Assembly (NCBI GenBank): GCA_963989385.1
Contig: OZ022511.1
Span: 5,208,001-5,272,000 of the forward strand
DNA length: 64,000 nt
Source of the DNA: Ctena decussata
Taxonomy: Eukaryota > Mollusca > Bivalvia > Lucinida > Lucinidae
Reading direction: 5' to 3'
In this document: one piece after another, positions 1-10,689 of the stretch
Layout of the letters: every line of letters begins with the position of its first letter
How positions within the stretch are numbered: the stretch's first letter is position 1
Made by a program: the position numbers and the translations under genes
Notes under the pieces: generated by a model
The model's input: the letters and a program-made list of their open reading frames with translations, nothing else
The model's database searches: none
What the model was told of the DNA's origin: nothing

Positions 1-395
1 AGGGAAGGTGCTCACTCGTAAACTGTTGACATAGGGCTATCAGAAAGTAAATCTTGTGTCGACAGTTAAACAGTTTTATGGGAAACACCATGATCTCTTT
101 GATCCCTGCAACGTGGCCGTTTCTAAACTAATTTCCGATGTTATGGCCTCAGCCGAAGCTTAGGAAAGCTTTCTTATATCGGACGTTCTTTTTCACTGAC
201 TTTTTTCCAGTGACACATAGATATGGCGGGTGTAAAATAATAGACAGGTGATGCTAACTACTCGCGAGCACCTGATCACACCTCTATTTTGGGGTCCATA
301 TCTGTGTATCTAATATATTCCGGAATTGTCAATGTTAAAATGATTTACGAGTTCCGACTTATGATTTTGGTACTTTGGGCACTTTCATGTAGCAC
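1..395 (+). repeat. Partial third copy of a retroelement 3' end also found in blocks A and B
   Basis: This stretch aligns by eye, with scattered substitutions, to 9553-9892 plus 10319-10365 (block A) and to 21788-22170 (block B). All three share a decayed coding tail, then a non-coding stretch with the landmarks 'ctcgcgagcacctgatcac' and 'ggtccatatctgtgtat'. Block A is interrupted by a SINE that the other two lack. The copy is cut by the window edge on the left. It could be a truncated third segmental copy or simply a dispersed retroelement 3' end. Confidence 0.6.
2..163 (+). pseudogene. Reverse-transcriptase-type retroelement C-terminal remnant
   Basis: Frame 2 reads LTRKLLT-stop-GYQKV, then KQFYGKHHDLFDP, then VAVSKLISDVMASAEA, and ends at TAG 161-163. 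One in-frame TAG interrupts it. The homologous stretch in block B extends further upstream and reads AYGVYVSQLVQYARA. From memory this resembles the C-terminal tail of uncharacterised reverse-transcriptase proteins common in mollusc and cnidarian genomes. No catalytic RT motif is present here. It is not a functional gene, and the retroelement clade cannot be told from this fragment. Confidence 0.5.
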
Positions 396-748
396 ATAAT
401 GTACCGACCCATCTAGTTTACATGCAGAAGCAGTAATTTCTATTTATGAACACTGATGTGATCAGTTTAATATAATCAATCTAGATTTAAAGATTTTTGC
501 ACTGCTGCCGACAGTTATACTGTCTCTACTAAAGCTGATCTTGCAAAAATTTTCTTACGATAGATTTACTAGAGCGAGTTTAATTGCAGTGGGGACCAAG
601 GGAACTGCATTGTGCTCTTATTGGATTGTGCGGGAGAGTTCAGACATTAACATTGTTTATAATGCTTTAAGATTGTTTAACTATCTCCAAACTTGTTAGT
701 TGATATCTAAAACTGTTTCATAGTGCTCTGATAATATATAATATTTTT
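396..748. other. No recognised feature
   Basis: AT-rich sequence after the end of the three-way homology and before the first palindromic MITE. I see no open frame, repeat or RNA structure here. Confidence 0.5.
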
Positions 749-986
749 TGAGCCGCGACGCGAGAAAGCCAACAAAGTGGTTGTGCACCCAGCGCAGACT
801 CAGAGCGACCTATTCATCTGGCCAGTCCAATCAGACTCTTTGCTTAGTGCTTTAAGAGTAGCTAAGGGTCTAAGCTACCTCCATGCGGACAGCGAAGACT
901 CCGATCAGACTGGGCGGATGCCCCGGCTGATCTGAATCTGCGCTGGGCGCTCAACCACTTTTTTGGTTTTCTCGTGTCGCGGCTCA
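749..986 (-). mobile_element. Palindromic MITE, family P (TGAGCCGCGACACGA ends)
   Basis: A foldback element whose ends read TGAGCCGCGAC and GTCGCGGCTCA. The two halves are near inverted copies of each other: the outer arms carry 'cccagcgcagactcaga' and 'tctgcgctgggcgc'. The asymmetric centre, read here as 'agctaagggtctaagctacc', gives the orientation. The first arm is diverged from the family consensus. It has no coding capacity, and I could not define a consistent target-site duplication. The superfamily is unknown. Confidence 0.85.
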
Positions 987-1884
987 TATTATATATTGTA
1001 AGACTGGGACAATCCAAAATATAAGTGTGTGTTGCTGAGTTCGATCTAGTGTTCAATGCCACGGCTGAGTATGCGCTATATCACCTAAATCAGAGGGTAC
1101 ATTTTGCCAAATATGCATTGATGTAATTTTGGCGCAAACATAAAAGCTGATTAGATTTTGCTGACCTAGACCTCACTTTAAGGATACGGGACGCCTGAGT
1201 ATTTTAATGTTCTACTTAATATAATAGCATTGTTGGAAATGCCCTGATAGGGATACATCTTTTTTCCATCATCAATTTTGTTTATAGACCGAACAGGCAA
1301 ATTTGGTTTGTATTTCCTCAGAAAATGTCGTCGAAGCTCATACAGGTAAGTCGTGAATATTTCTCCTAAACTTGCAATAGCCCTTTATCATTTTTCAAAA
1401 TACAAGTTACACATTCTAAAACTGCAATCATAGTTTGCTTGCAGGGAAAAATATTATTTCAAATGACAGCAATCAATATTATTTTGTCACGCTCTGAACG
1501 TAATGATTCTTTACAGCAAAAGCTCAGATTAGCCTGGGCATCCTCTAACTATGATTAAAATCTTCTCGTTTTGTAGGAACGATTCGAGGGTCCTTATAAA
1601 TCTGAATTTAAACAAGCAAATGCTTTATCAAGTCGTGCAGGCACAGGCTGACACAGGATGTGGTCTTTTCATAGAGATTAATTCAGTGTTCAAATATCAG
1701 CTTATTCATGCGGTCATTTTCATGTGCAGGCGTTTGTTTTTTGTAGTGTACATCTCTGAATCAAAATATTGTAGCTCTTACACATCTGATTAAAACATTT
1801 CAAATTTCTAATCTAGGCCCATGGAAAAAGTAATGAATTTTTTTTTGTCATGTTCAAACTCGCTAAGATTAAACTCTTAGGTAC
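987..1884. other. No gene recognised apart from a candidate micro-exon
   Basis: AT-rich sequence without recognised repeats or a long frame. The only structured signal is a candidate splice-acceptor/ATG/splice-donor combination at 1320-1351, listed separately. Confidence 0.45.
1322..1345 (+). other. Candidate start-codon micro-exon with consensus splice donor
   Basis: A pyrimidine-rich stretch ends in cctcag at 1321. It is followed by AAA, then ATG at 1325, seven codons (MSSKLIQ), and CAG|GTAAGT, a perfect donor consensus at 1346-1351. This could be a short coding exon of a host gene whose other exons lie outside the window or in unrecognised pieces. Such motifs also occur by chance, and nothing downstream confirms a transcript, so this is only a candidate. 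Confidence 0.25.
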
Positions 1885-1934
1885 AATTACCCGTGGAGAA
1901 GAGGACAAACATTAGTAATGGGTTGGATTTCTTG

Positions 1935-2475
1935 TACATAAGGACATGGTGAGTGCTGTCTTGGGATACCGACCGGTCTCCTGCAGACTTTTTACAATCC
2001 GCATAAGAGCAGCTCCTTTTAACATCACCATCATACAGGTGACTGTATGCGCTATCAGGGCAAGGTCGAACATTTCTACCAGCAACTCCAGGAATCGTAG
2101 ACCAAAGACCTAAGAAAGACATTCTGGTTGTACAAGGGGATTGGAATGCTAACGTTGGGAATGATGCACAGGCAGACTAGTAAAACGTTTGTGGACCCTA
2201 CTGCAATGTCGAGACAAATGAGAGAGGTCTCGGACTGCTAGAGTTTGCAATCTGTAACAGCCTAACACTCACAAATACCCTTGGCCCTCACAAGCAATCA
2301 AGAAGGTGGACATGGCACAGCCCAGATGGGAAACACCACAATCAGATTGATAACATCTTGGTGAGGAAGCGCTTCCGATCAGGAGTCAACATCCATAGGG
2401 CGAGTAGTTTTCCTGGAGCAGACATAGGATGTGACCATGACCTGGTGATGATGACCTTCCGAGTTAGTCTGAAGA
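1935..2475 (+). pseudogene. LINE endonuclease domain, broken
   Basis: Two frames together read KDMVSAVLGYRP, then FNITIIQV, then VEHFYQQLQE. After a frameshift at about 2098 comes ILVVQGDWNANVG, with the GDWNA motif at 2136-2150. Further on are NQIDNILVRKRF and GADIGCDHDLVMMTF, with the catalytic-type D-H pair near 2433-2438. These are hallmark motifs of exonuclease-endonuclease-phosphatase (APE-like) LINE endonucleases, which nick target DNA to start reverse transcription. In-frame stops at about 2092 and 2178 and a frameshift inactivate it. Confidence 0.8.
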
Positions 2476-2537
2476 AGGCTAACAAGCCAAACCAGCCAAG
2501 ACTGAAGTTTGATCATGGGAAGTAAAGGGACCCAGAA

Positions 2538-3960
2538 GTGGCATGCACTTTTCAAGCAACAATAGGTGGGAAATTCGCATCACCCATTGGTCTTTTGGAT
2601 GATGACATGGACATAGATACCATGATAACCACCTACAATACAGTAGTGACTGATGCAGCCAGAGAGATACTTGGGAAGGAACGTCGAAGGAAAAAGCCCT
2701 GGTTCTCCAGAGATGTTCTTGACCTCTGTGATGAGAGGAGAAATTTGAAGAAGAAGCGGTATGAAGCAGGAGGAGCAAACAAATACGGGAAAGCAAACAA
2801 GAGGATTAAGAAGGCAGTGAAGGAGGACTGGATAGTTAGCCAGTGCGAAGAGATCGAAACTTGCCTGAACAAAACAACAACAAAAAAGCATATCAGTTGG
2901 TGAAGGATCTAACTTCAGATAAACAGGGGAGATCCACTACTATCCAGGACAGGTCTAGGAAAAGCCTTACAGAGGAATACGAGATTCTCAGCAGATGGAC
3001 AGAATATTGCTCAGAACTATACAACCATGAGACCTACGGTGACAACACGGTTCTGGACTGCAATCAGTTCCCAGAAAAAAAACGATCCTTCGTGAGAAAG
3101 CTGAGATTGCAGTAGCAGCACTAAAGAAGGGGAAGTCTGCCGGAGTTGATAAAATACCAGCAAAACTTGTTCAAGCTGGCAGGGAGACCATGATTGCTGT
3201 TTTAACAGATATCTGTAACAGGATCTGGAGAACAGGAGAATGGCCTACCCCATGGACTCAAGCGCTGATTATTACACTCCCTAAAAAGGACAACTTACAG
3301 CTCTGCCAGAACTTCAGAACCATCAGCCTCATCAGTCATTTAATCAACGTCATGCTGAAAGTCATCTTGAATAGGCTTAAACCACAAGCCGAAGAGATAA
3401 TCGCTGAGGAACAGACTTGGTTCCGAGGAGTAAGGTGCACCACAGAACAGATCTTCAATCTTAGAATTTTGTGTGAAAAAAATCTCCTACATCAACAGAA
3501 TCTGTACCATGTCTTCATTGATTTCAAAAACGCCTTTGACAGGGTATGGCATGAAGCCTAATGGGCCACCATGCAGAAGTAGAATATCAGTGCGAATCTA
3601 GTTCGCACCATTGAGCAGCTATACGACAAGCCTACAAGTCCTGATAAAAGGCAGCACAGGAGAATGGTTCAGAACAACAGTTAGAGTAAGACAATGATGT
3701 CTTCTGTCACCCACCCTCTTCAACATTTTCTCGAACAGATCATGTCTGATGCTCTGGAAGAACATTACCAGTCTGCGGTTTGCCGATGACATAGACGCTC
3801 TAGCTGAGAAGAGCAGGAACTAGAAGCTCTAGTTGAAAGTCTCGACCAAACCTGCACAAGGTATAAGATGGAGATCAGTGCTGAGAAGACCAAACTGATG
3901 ACAAACAGGGCAGATGGCATCCAGAGGGACATCAAGGTAAAAAGGGCAGGTTCTCTCAAG
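2538..3960 (+). pseudogene. LINE reverse transcriptase domain, broken
   Basis: Three successive frames carry the linker (2538-2903 and 2843-3115) and the RT fingers/palm (3190-3561). Recognisable RT segments are WTQALIITLPKKDN, FRTISLISH, and DFKNAFDRVWHEA just before a stop at 3559. The FADD catalytic box lies at 3779-3790 in yet another frame. LINE RTs copy their own RNA at the nicked target. Multiple frameshifts and stops make this a fossil. The C-terminal continuation is displaced to 6904-7170. Confidence 0.85.
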
Positions 3961-3993
3961 GTTCGCGCAAGCCACTTAAAGGGAAATCACCTC

Positions 3994-5820
3994 AATGTTC
4001 GTGCACATACATTTTGACACAGCGTCATTGTTACCTGCTATGGTTATTATGACGTCGTTTGCCGTAACGCTAAAACGTTTACGTCACGTTCGAAGACAAC
4101 ATGGCACCTGAATGGACGCTTTGTTGAAACAAATGTATGAGGTTTTTTTGACTGAAAAAATGGTAAAAATATAAATAAAAATGACAAAAAAAGGGGTTTA
4201 AGAATTTCATACGGAAAGTTTTGGTGAAGTGTGTATATTTTTAGGATTTATCTGTCAGGTAACGAAAGGATGTGAAAACTGCAAGTGCGTTTTGAATCTC
4301 GTAATAACTTAATGCAAGCATTGATTTAATACAAATAAGGACTTAGTATCCTTGGCTTGAGTTATGGAATACCTATGCAAACAGTGAAAGCGGAGATCAG
4401 ACTGAGCAAATGCGCAGGCTAATAGCTTTTACTGTTAGGTCATGTCATTACGGTAAGTTCGCACAAGGCGCAGGCTGATCTAAGCATTTACTGTTAAATT
4501 TTTTTCTGCAGACGGAGAGAGCCTTTCCAAGGGATGTAACTAAGTCTTTAAGCCTGTTAGACCTTCCACATGCAGCCCGAAAATTACGACGTTCCAAACG
4601 CAAAAATATAATAAAAATTATTCGACCATAACCCCAAAGTCACATGCACATTCACAGACCATGAACATGAACCCTGCAAAGTTTCTGAATGATTCTCAGA
4701 AGCATAGCTAGGAGCGAAACTCTTACTTTTCACTAATTGCCCTAGACTTTCTACAGTATTCATAAATTCTCGATGCGAACGGGGAAAAAATATCAAGCTG
4801 CGCATCCTCGGAAATCGGTCTTAGCACTAATGATAAATTGAAAGAAATCATGCAGCACGGACCAAGCTTTGTCGATGTTTCTGTGAAAATACATGCCGGG
4901 CAGTGGCCGGGTCAAATATACTATGTTCGCATATGAGCTTGTTCATCAGATATAAATGGGATATAATCTAGACCCTGAAAAAGTTCGAAAATTCTACATG
5001 AGAAACAACAATGAAAAGCTGCCTACATGTAGTGTCCGTCCTTGGAATTTCTCTTATTATTGTGTTGTCTGCAAAGGAGAAAACTTTGAAGGCGACCATT
5101 TAATAATGACTATATATTTCAAGACATAAAGACATTGCTGAAAATGAATAGGGGATTACATTGCAACAAGCATCGAAATGTCAGAGCGTTATCAATATGG
5201 CCGTTTATGGCGCCAAATAGAAAGCGACGTCAACGAATAAAACATTGCCGTCAACGCGCATATATGTAAACCGCGCGAAATAAATGTGGTTTTCCTTCCA
5301 TAACTCGAATATTTGGTCGAAGACTTATATTTTTTATTTGCTCATTTGCACGAGGTTGATCATCCCTTTACTATATCAAAAGTATATAAAAATTTCAATT
5401 GTGGAATTTTTTTACATTGAAGAAATTCCACGTTTTTACCAATAATGGAAAATGGAGGGAAATTAAAAACTGAAAATAACCCATATAATGAGGCATACGA
5501 CGATGACAGTTTTAATGTTCATACAAAAAGACAAACACGAGGAGTTAATTAATCTTTATTTCGAAACGGTCTGTCATCTATTTTCTCGGATAAAGTCTTC
5601 GTAATAGACATATAAATGCTTCACACAGGCATGTAGATGACGCTGCATTATCTAAAAAAAGTAGTACGGTGACCCTATTTTTTTATTTCATGTTTTCACT
5701 CAGCATATAATATTCTACCACTATTTGAAGTTTCAACAAAACCTCAATTGCAGTTTTTTATAATTTAAATGTTATGCGACAGTCTGCATGCTTAGTGATT
5801 AACCCAATCACGGTTGATAA
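3994..5820. other. No gene recognised inside the LINE-splitting insert
   Basis: AT-rich sequence with several CG-containing patches such as 'gacgtcgtttgccgtaacg' and 'aaagcgacgtcaacg'. I see no frame with recognisable protein similarity, no tandem array and no RNA motif. Confidence 0.5.
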
Positions 5821-6887
5821 CTTTGCTGCACTCTTTAATTGCACACCGGGAGATCGGGAGTCAGACTCTATGATGGCCCCGACCTAAAGCTATATATTTT
5901 AGTTGGTTGGGACCGGAGCCTTTTTGTCTGTTGCTTGGTCCACCGGGGCTCAACTGGTGACCTTCTTTTGCTTCAGATTTCCAGTGGGGTTGTTTGGCAG
6001 GACAGGGATCTCCACCTGTCAGACGGCCCGTTGTATCTGTTGAGTCCTCGTCTTTGCTTCTTCATGGTGTTGAAATTTGATTTATGTGTTTACCATGATG
6101 ATTCATTGACGAGTTAGAGGGTTATCATGCGAACCGAACAACCAACTAAATGTTTTGTACCACTTCAGAAACTGAGGGTGAGGTTGGGCCTGTAAAATCG
6201 ATTTAAGCCCCCCAGTAATTCATTACTGACCGTTCCAAGGCGGTAGTTCTGTTGTGGTTCTCTGTTGCCTGTTTTTGGTGTCAGAGTTTCTGTGATGTTT
6301 TACCTTATGTATGTTCTTATTATTTTTGGTTCGGTTTGGGTTGCTGAGTGGCCACCTTTTGGGAACAAGCTGCTCACTCGGTTGGCCATATGTTCTCTGT
6401 ATCTTGATTATTTGTAATTTTAGTTGTTTCCAACTATGGTTTGAGGGCTGGATTTGGATTTTGATTGTTTCAGTTCCTGGTCTTTGCATACTTTTTGTAT
6501 GTTCTTATTATTTTTGGTTCGGTTTGGGTTGCTGAGTGGCCACCTTTTGGGAACAAGCTGCTCACTCGGTTGGCCATATGTTCTCTGTATCTTGATTATT
6601 TGTAATTTTAGTTGTTTCCAACTATGGTTTGAGGGCTGGATTTGGATTTTGATTGTTTCAGTTCCTGGTCTTTGCATACTTTTTACTTTTTGTATGTTCT
6701 TATTATTTTTGGTTCGGTTTGGGTTGCTGAGTGGCCACCTTTTGGGAACAAGCTGCTCACTCGGTTGGCCATATGTTCTCTGTATCTTGATTATTTGTAA
6801 TCTTAGTTGTTTCCAACTATGGTTTGAGGGCTGGATTTGGATTTTGATTGTTTCAGTTCCTGGTTTTTGCATACTTTTTCCTTTATA
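5821..6887 (-). mobile_element. SINE-like repeat family S, composite copy with triplicated body
   Basis: Read on the minus strand, this matches other members of a dispersed family: 9893-10317, 19457-19821, 44580-45320 and 48380-48620. Shared landmarks are 'gagcagctt.ttccc', 'accgcc.tggaacggtcagtaat' and 'ggggggcttaaa..g.tttta'. Its 3' part beyond 6150 also matches 45050-45320. The body is present three times at 6310-6882. There is no coding capacity. An internal Pol III promoter is not obvious in this copy, so the SINE label is an inference from size, dispersal and lack of coding. Confidence 0.65.
6310..6882 (-). repeat. Three tandem copies of the family S body, about 190 bp each
   Basis: The unit beginning 'tatgttcttattatttttgg' starts at 6310, 6498 and 6693, giving periods of 188 and 195 bp. 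Each unit ends in 'ggtctttgcata' or close to it, and the copies differ by only a few substitutions and a 7-bp spacer difference. Other family S members in the window have a single body. The triplication is therefore local, from unequal exchange, replication slippage or template switching during retrotransposition. Confidence 0.9.
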
Positions 6888-6903
6888 GGGTGATTTTCCC
6901 TTA

Positions 6904-7170
6904 AAGGATCAAAGGTGAAACTTATATTTCCATATTTCTGCATGCCTGTGAATCGTGGACATTGACAGCTGAGTTAGAGAAAAGAACGCACTCTTTTGAA
7001 ATGAGATGCTACCGAAGATTACTGAACATTCCGTACAAGGACCATATAGGCAATAAGGATTTTCGCAGAAAGATCAAAGCAGCCATTGGAGGGCGGGCAT
7101 GGTGAACTTCTGACGCTGGTCAAGAAACGGAAACTATGGTCGGATCCGTCGGTTCTGAAGCCACACAGCA
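6904..7170 (+). pseudogene. LINE C-terminal region, continuation after the insertion
   Basis: Reads GSKVKL, then ISIFLHACESWTLTAELEK, then EMRCYRRLLNIPYKDHIGN, then RRKIKAAIGG, with frame breaks. This cysteine/tryptophan-containing segment is the familiar thumb/C-terminal part of LINE reverse transcriptases of this type. It follows in order from the RT fragment ending at 3976, so both pieces belong to one element split by later insertion. A short deletion is evident around 6925-6930, between KVKL and the ISIF segment. Confidence 0.85.
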
Positions 7171-7223
7171 CGTGCATCCAAATAGTAAGAATCCATGCTT
7201 TCGTGCTACAATCTATCTGTATA

Positions 7224-7462
7224 TGAGCCGCGACATGAGAAAACCAACAATGTGGTTTGTTCGCCCAGCGCAGACTCAGCTAAACCTGGGCATCCGCCAA
7301 GTCTAAAAAGACTCTTCGCCAAGCGCTTAAAGGGTAGCTAAGGGTCTGAGCTACCTCCATGCAGACAGCGAAGACTCTGATCAGACTGGGCGGATGCCCA
7401 GGCTGATCTGAGTCTGTGCTGGGCGCACGACCACATTGTTGGTTTTGTCGTGTCGCGGCTCA
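7224..7462 (-). mobile_element. Palindromic MITE, family P, block A-specific
   Basis: Perfect family ends TGAGCCGCGACA and TGTCGCGGCTCA surround a foldback body with central 'tagctaagggtctgagctac'. Block B at 19030 reads directly from 'ggtaag' to 'tattctcttgagg', so B lacks the element. Block A also has about 30 extra bases left of the MITE, so the empty site is not perfectly clean. Flanks 'ata' and 'tat' would allow a TA duplication, but other copies do not confirm this. Confidence 0.9.
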
Positions 7463-8133
7463 TATTCTCTTGAGGATTCAAAGGCATCATGATTTCTCTG
7501 GAATGAGACAGAAGGTAACAGAGGATCTTGTGAGATCGGAACTTGCCTTCTTCTGTAAAAATTGTCTGTTGATTTGCTTTGTCTATTTGATTTTTATGTG
7601 TAGACACATTATTGTTTAGGACAGACAGTACATTGAAACAGAATAAATATAAAGACAGATTAGAACAAATTTAGATGTAGACACATTATTGTTTAGAACA
7701 GGCAGTCTATCAAATGGAATTAAATTGAAGGATAGGACAGCAGTGGAGAAACCTCGGTTAAATTGCATTTTATCTACGTTGCTTATCAGTGTCGCCGTGC
7801 ATCGTAATTTAGAGATCGAGACACTCTAAGCCATGTAAATTGCTCCACTCTCAAAGGGCAGTCAGTTACAGACAAAAGTAAAACCTTTCAAGCCAAATTT
7901 AAAAGGCAAATCATCAAAGAAAATAAAGTATATTTTAGCCTTTTGTTTTACGGTCAAAGAATGTTTTTGTTCTTAGAGTTTATACTCACAATGTTGCTAT
8001 TGTTTTACCTTTTAGTGTCCTCAAATAAAATGCTTACATTGGTATTCAAATGACATCATGTGCTTGAAGATTTTTTGCATATGTTTTATTATTATTCTTC
8101 TTTTATTGAATATTTCAGAAAACCCAGATAAGG

Positions 8134-8562
8134 TAGAGTCGGGTAAGTTCGGGCAGCGGGTAAATTCAGACATACCATTGCAAACAGTATAAAAATCCAG
8201 ATGAGACGGCTCATAATGTCTTAAATTCGGGTAAATTCGGACAGCGGGTAAATTCGGACAGTGACATTGTTTCCTTTATATGTCAGTTATTTGGAATAAA
8301 AACAAAATTAACTGAGCAAACAATTAGCTATATTCGTACGAATACAGCTAGGGTCGAGTCAGGTAACTTCGGACAGTGGGTAAATTCGGACATACCATTG
8401 CAAACAGTGAAAATCAGGATGAATGGCTGATAATGGATCGTCTCATCAGGCTTTTATTGATATCCCGGTTAATTTTATTTTAATTGCAAACAACTGACAC
8501 ATAAAAGAACCGACATCACTGTCCGAATTTACCCGCTGTCCGAATTTACGCGACTTTACTCT
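8134..8562. mobile_element. Foldback MITE, family Q (GTCGGGTAA ends), compound copy
   Basis: Outer arms read 'tagagtcgggtaagttcgg' and the inverse of 'ccgaatttacgcgactttac'. A second set of the same arm lies inside, near 8345 ('gtcgagtcaggtaacttcgg'), so this is two nested or fused copies. The same compound is present in block B at 20067-20494, so it predates the duplication. Confidence 0.75.
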
Positions 8563-9478
8563 AATCAGGACAAATTCAAAAACTTTATTATGTTTTGTTT
8601 CCCTCTAATCTCAGTAGGGATGGTGACCACTTCTTAAAAAAGAATTTGTTCCTCTATGAGCAAATTCGTTTCTTTAAGAGTACATCCCATTTCAAAGAGC
8701 CACCTTATCCCGAGAAGCAAATTGGAATTGATGCAAGTTTATATAACATTATTTTCTGAAAAGACAGGGGGACGGGCCGTCCATTAGGATTAAAACGGCA
8801 TAAACAATATAAAAATTCTGAAACGAAACAAGACGAGGGCTCAAAGGCAAGAACAACACTTTAGCGCCGAAGCAAATGAAGCCCAACAGTTGACTCCCGC
8901 TGGGACTAAGTTGGCCGATCATGGACCACTTGCGTCATTTGTTAGTGTTTACATATTTTTCCCATTCAAAGCTGCGTTTTAGACATTTTTCGTTATCTCA
9001 TGTATATATCAATCCCACATAAAAGACATTGGTATGAGATTGCGTTCTCGTTGCTACATGCTACTTCCAACTGATTTTATCACAGAACACCAGTAATAAG
9101 GCTATGTATGCCTCATAATTACCAAATTTAATGTAGTGAAGAAAGTTATTATGCTACATTGCCTACTTTTGAATTTCGTAACTTTAGGCTAAAATTCTTC
9201 AAGTTAAATGTCAGACGATTTAAATCCAATGTCAAATTTTGATTGCTATCCTTTTATAGCTAGGCTATATTTTAACGCTTCATTTGAACGTTATTAGTGG
9301 CTTGGCATTGCATCTTAAAGACTATCAGACACTTCTTATTTTGGACTCAAGGCTATGATTCGTAACGTCTGATTCAACTTTTCAAGGCATGAACATAATT
9401 AATTTAAGGCTTGCCAATGATAATAATGCTTACTGCATTGTCACTGAGTTCTCAGCTTTTTTATTTTTTTTATTACCT
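8563..9478. other. Duplicated non-coding sequence without a gene
   Basis: Collinear with 20495-21709 of block B except for the B-specific foldback elements at 21032-21311. I recognise no coding frame, RNA or repeat beyond the paralogy. Confidence 0.5.
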
Positions 9479-9713
9479 GCATACGGAGTTTATGTTCTCA
9501 GCTCGTCCGCTATGCTAGAGCCTGTTTCAAATATCATGATTTTGTTGAAAGAGTGAGGCTGCTCACCCGTAAACTGTTGACACATGGTTATCAGAAAGTA
9601 AAGCTTGTGTCGACAGATAAAAAGTCATATAGAAGACACCAGGACCTGGTTGATCCCATTAATGTGGCTGTTTCTAAACTAATTTCCGATTTGAGGCCTC
9701 AGCCGTAGCTTAG
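9479..9713 (+). pseudogene. Reverse-transcriptase-type retroelement C-terminal remnant, block A copy
   Basis: After a 1-base deletion relative to block B, the frame reads QLVRYARACFKYHDFVE, then LLTRKLLTHGYQKVKLVS. It degrades after 9630, with frameshifts before VAVSKLISD. The same tail occurs at 2-163 and 21710-21944. No start codon or upstream RT core is visible in the preceding several hundred bases, so it is a 5'-truncated remnant. Confidence 0.5.
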
Positions 9714-9892
9714 TTAAGCATTCAAATACCGGACTTTCCTTTTCACTGACTTTTGCTACTGATACATAGATATTGCGGGTGTATCATAATAGGCAGGTGA
9801 TGTTTACTACTCGCGAGCACCTGATCACACCTCAATTTCGAGGTCCATATCTGTGTATCCTAAATATTCGGAAATTATCAATGTTAAAAGGA

Positions 9893-10317
9893 CCGCGGCG
9901 GAGGTTGAGGGTGAAGGTTTGGGCCCATTAAAACCGGTTTGAACCCCCCAGTAGTTATTACTGACCGTCCCAAGGCGGTACTTTCGTTGCGGTTGCATTT
10001 GTTTTATGCTCGGTGCTGTTTAATTCATTGTGTTCTCATTTTAACCCTTCTATAATAAAAAAAGAAAATAGGTAAAATTAATTGTTAAATGTTTTTCGTA
10101 ATTTGCTTAGTCTGTTGTAACCCTTCTGTTGGTCTTAATTATTTAGTTCAATAAAGATAGCTGAGTTTCCACCTATTTGGGAAAGAGCTGCTGACTCGGC
10201 TTTTCACTTGTAATTCATTGTTTGTTGGGATGTCTTTGTCAATCTTTCCCTTTGATGTTTGGGATAGGGTTTGGGATCTGATTCAGTCAGTTCCTGAAGT
10301 GTAGTTACTCTTTAAAT
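9893..10317 (-). mobile_element. SINE-like family S copy, block A-specific
   Basis: Block B and the left-edge copy read straight through 'gttaaaaggacttacgag', whereas A has about 425 bp between 'ttaaaagga' and 'tttacgag'. Read on the minus strand the insert runs from 'aaagagtaactacac' through 'gagtcagcagctctttccc' to 'ccccccagt' reversed. It is the longest copy of the subfamily also seen at 13985 and 62027. Confidence 0.8.
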
Positions 10318-10562
10318 TTACGAGTTCAGACTTATGATTTGGGTACTTTGAACACTTTCATTTATAGTTCGTTTTATTCATGGGTAATACCTAAACGACG
10401 AGGCACTGCTCTGTACGGAGCATCCATGCTATAAAATACTTACTTGTTATTTGGAATCTACATCAGAATTTTGAGGCTATCTACTCGGATTAGCATTGCT
10501 TGTGATTGTTCCAAGGAAATATGGTGCTTTAAGTAATGTCGGTTTTATAAATTTAAAGTTTT

Positions 10563-10640
10563 CTTTCCAACTATGGTTTGAGGGCTGGATTTGGATTTTG
10601 ATTGTTTCAGTTCCTGGTCTTTGCATACTTTTTACTTTTC
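10563..10640 (-). mobile_element. Short family S fragment, block A-specific
   Basis: About 78 bp ('ccaactatggtttgagggc' to 'tttgcatactttttac') match the end of the body repeated at 6310-6882. The corresponding site in B at 22369 reads 'aaagttttcttacgctcat' without it. It is therefore a small insertion of SINE-tail sequence. Confidence 0.75.
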
Positions 10641-10689
10641 TTATGCTCAAACAGCGTCCAGTTTAACAATTTCTGCATTAGATACAATA

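Larger units (their letters stand above)
1885..3976 (+). mobile_element. Decayed non-LTR retrotransposon (LINE), 5' and central part
   Basis: A 5'-truncated LINE with an apurinic-type endonuclease followed by a reverse transcriptase, read in several frames because of frameshifts and stops. Domain order is EN (about 1935-2475), linker, then RT (about 2540-3960). The coding sequence stops at 3976, inside the region downstream of the RT palm, where about 2.9 kb of foreign DNA is inserted; it resumes at 6904. It also has an internal deletion after 'acatcaaggta' near 3940. The layout recalls APE-type LINEs such as RTE relatives, but the clade is not established. It is inactive. Confidence 0.85.
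3977..6903. mobile_element. Inserted DNA splitting the LINE, with short imperfect terminal inverted repeats
   Basis: The LINE reading is lost after 'gcaagccac' and resumes with 'ggatcaaaggtgaaac'. The left edge of the insert carries TTAAAGGGAAATCACCT and the right edge AGGGTGATTTTCCCTTAA, an imperfect inverted pair of about 16 bp. This suggests a transposon footprint, or nested elements with one outer pair. The left part (3977-5820) has no recognised coding capacity. The right part is a minus-oriented SINE. I cannot tell whether the SINE belongs to the original insertion. Confidence 0.55.

Noticed and set aside
3190..3561. The RT frame as a live gene
   Set aside because: The catalytic FADD box is in another frame downstream, and stops and the 2.9-kb insertion break the element.
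6420..6888. 144- and 150-codon frames on both strands as proteins
   Set aside because: They arise from the triplicated SINE body. The repeated peptide exists only because the DNA repeat length allows it.
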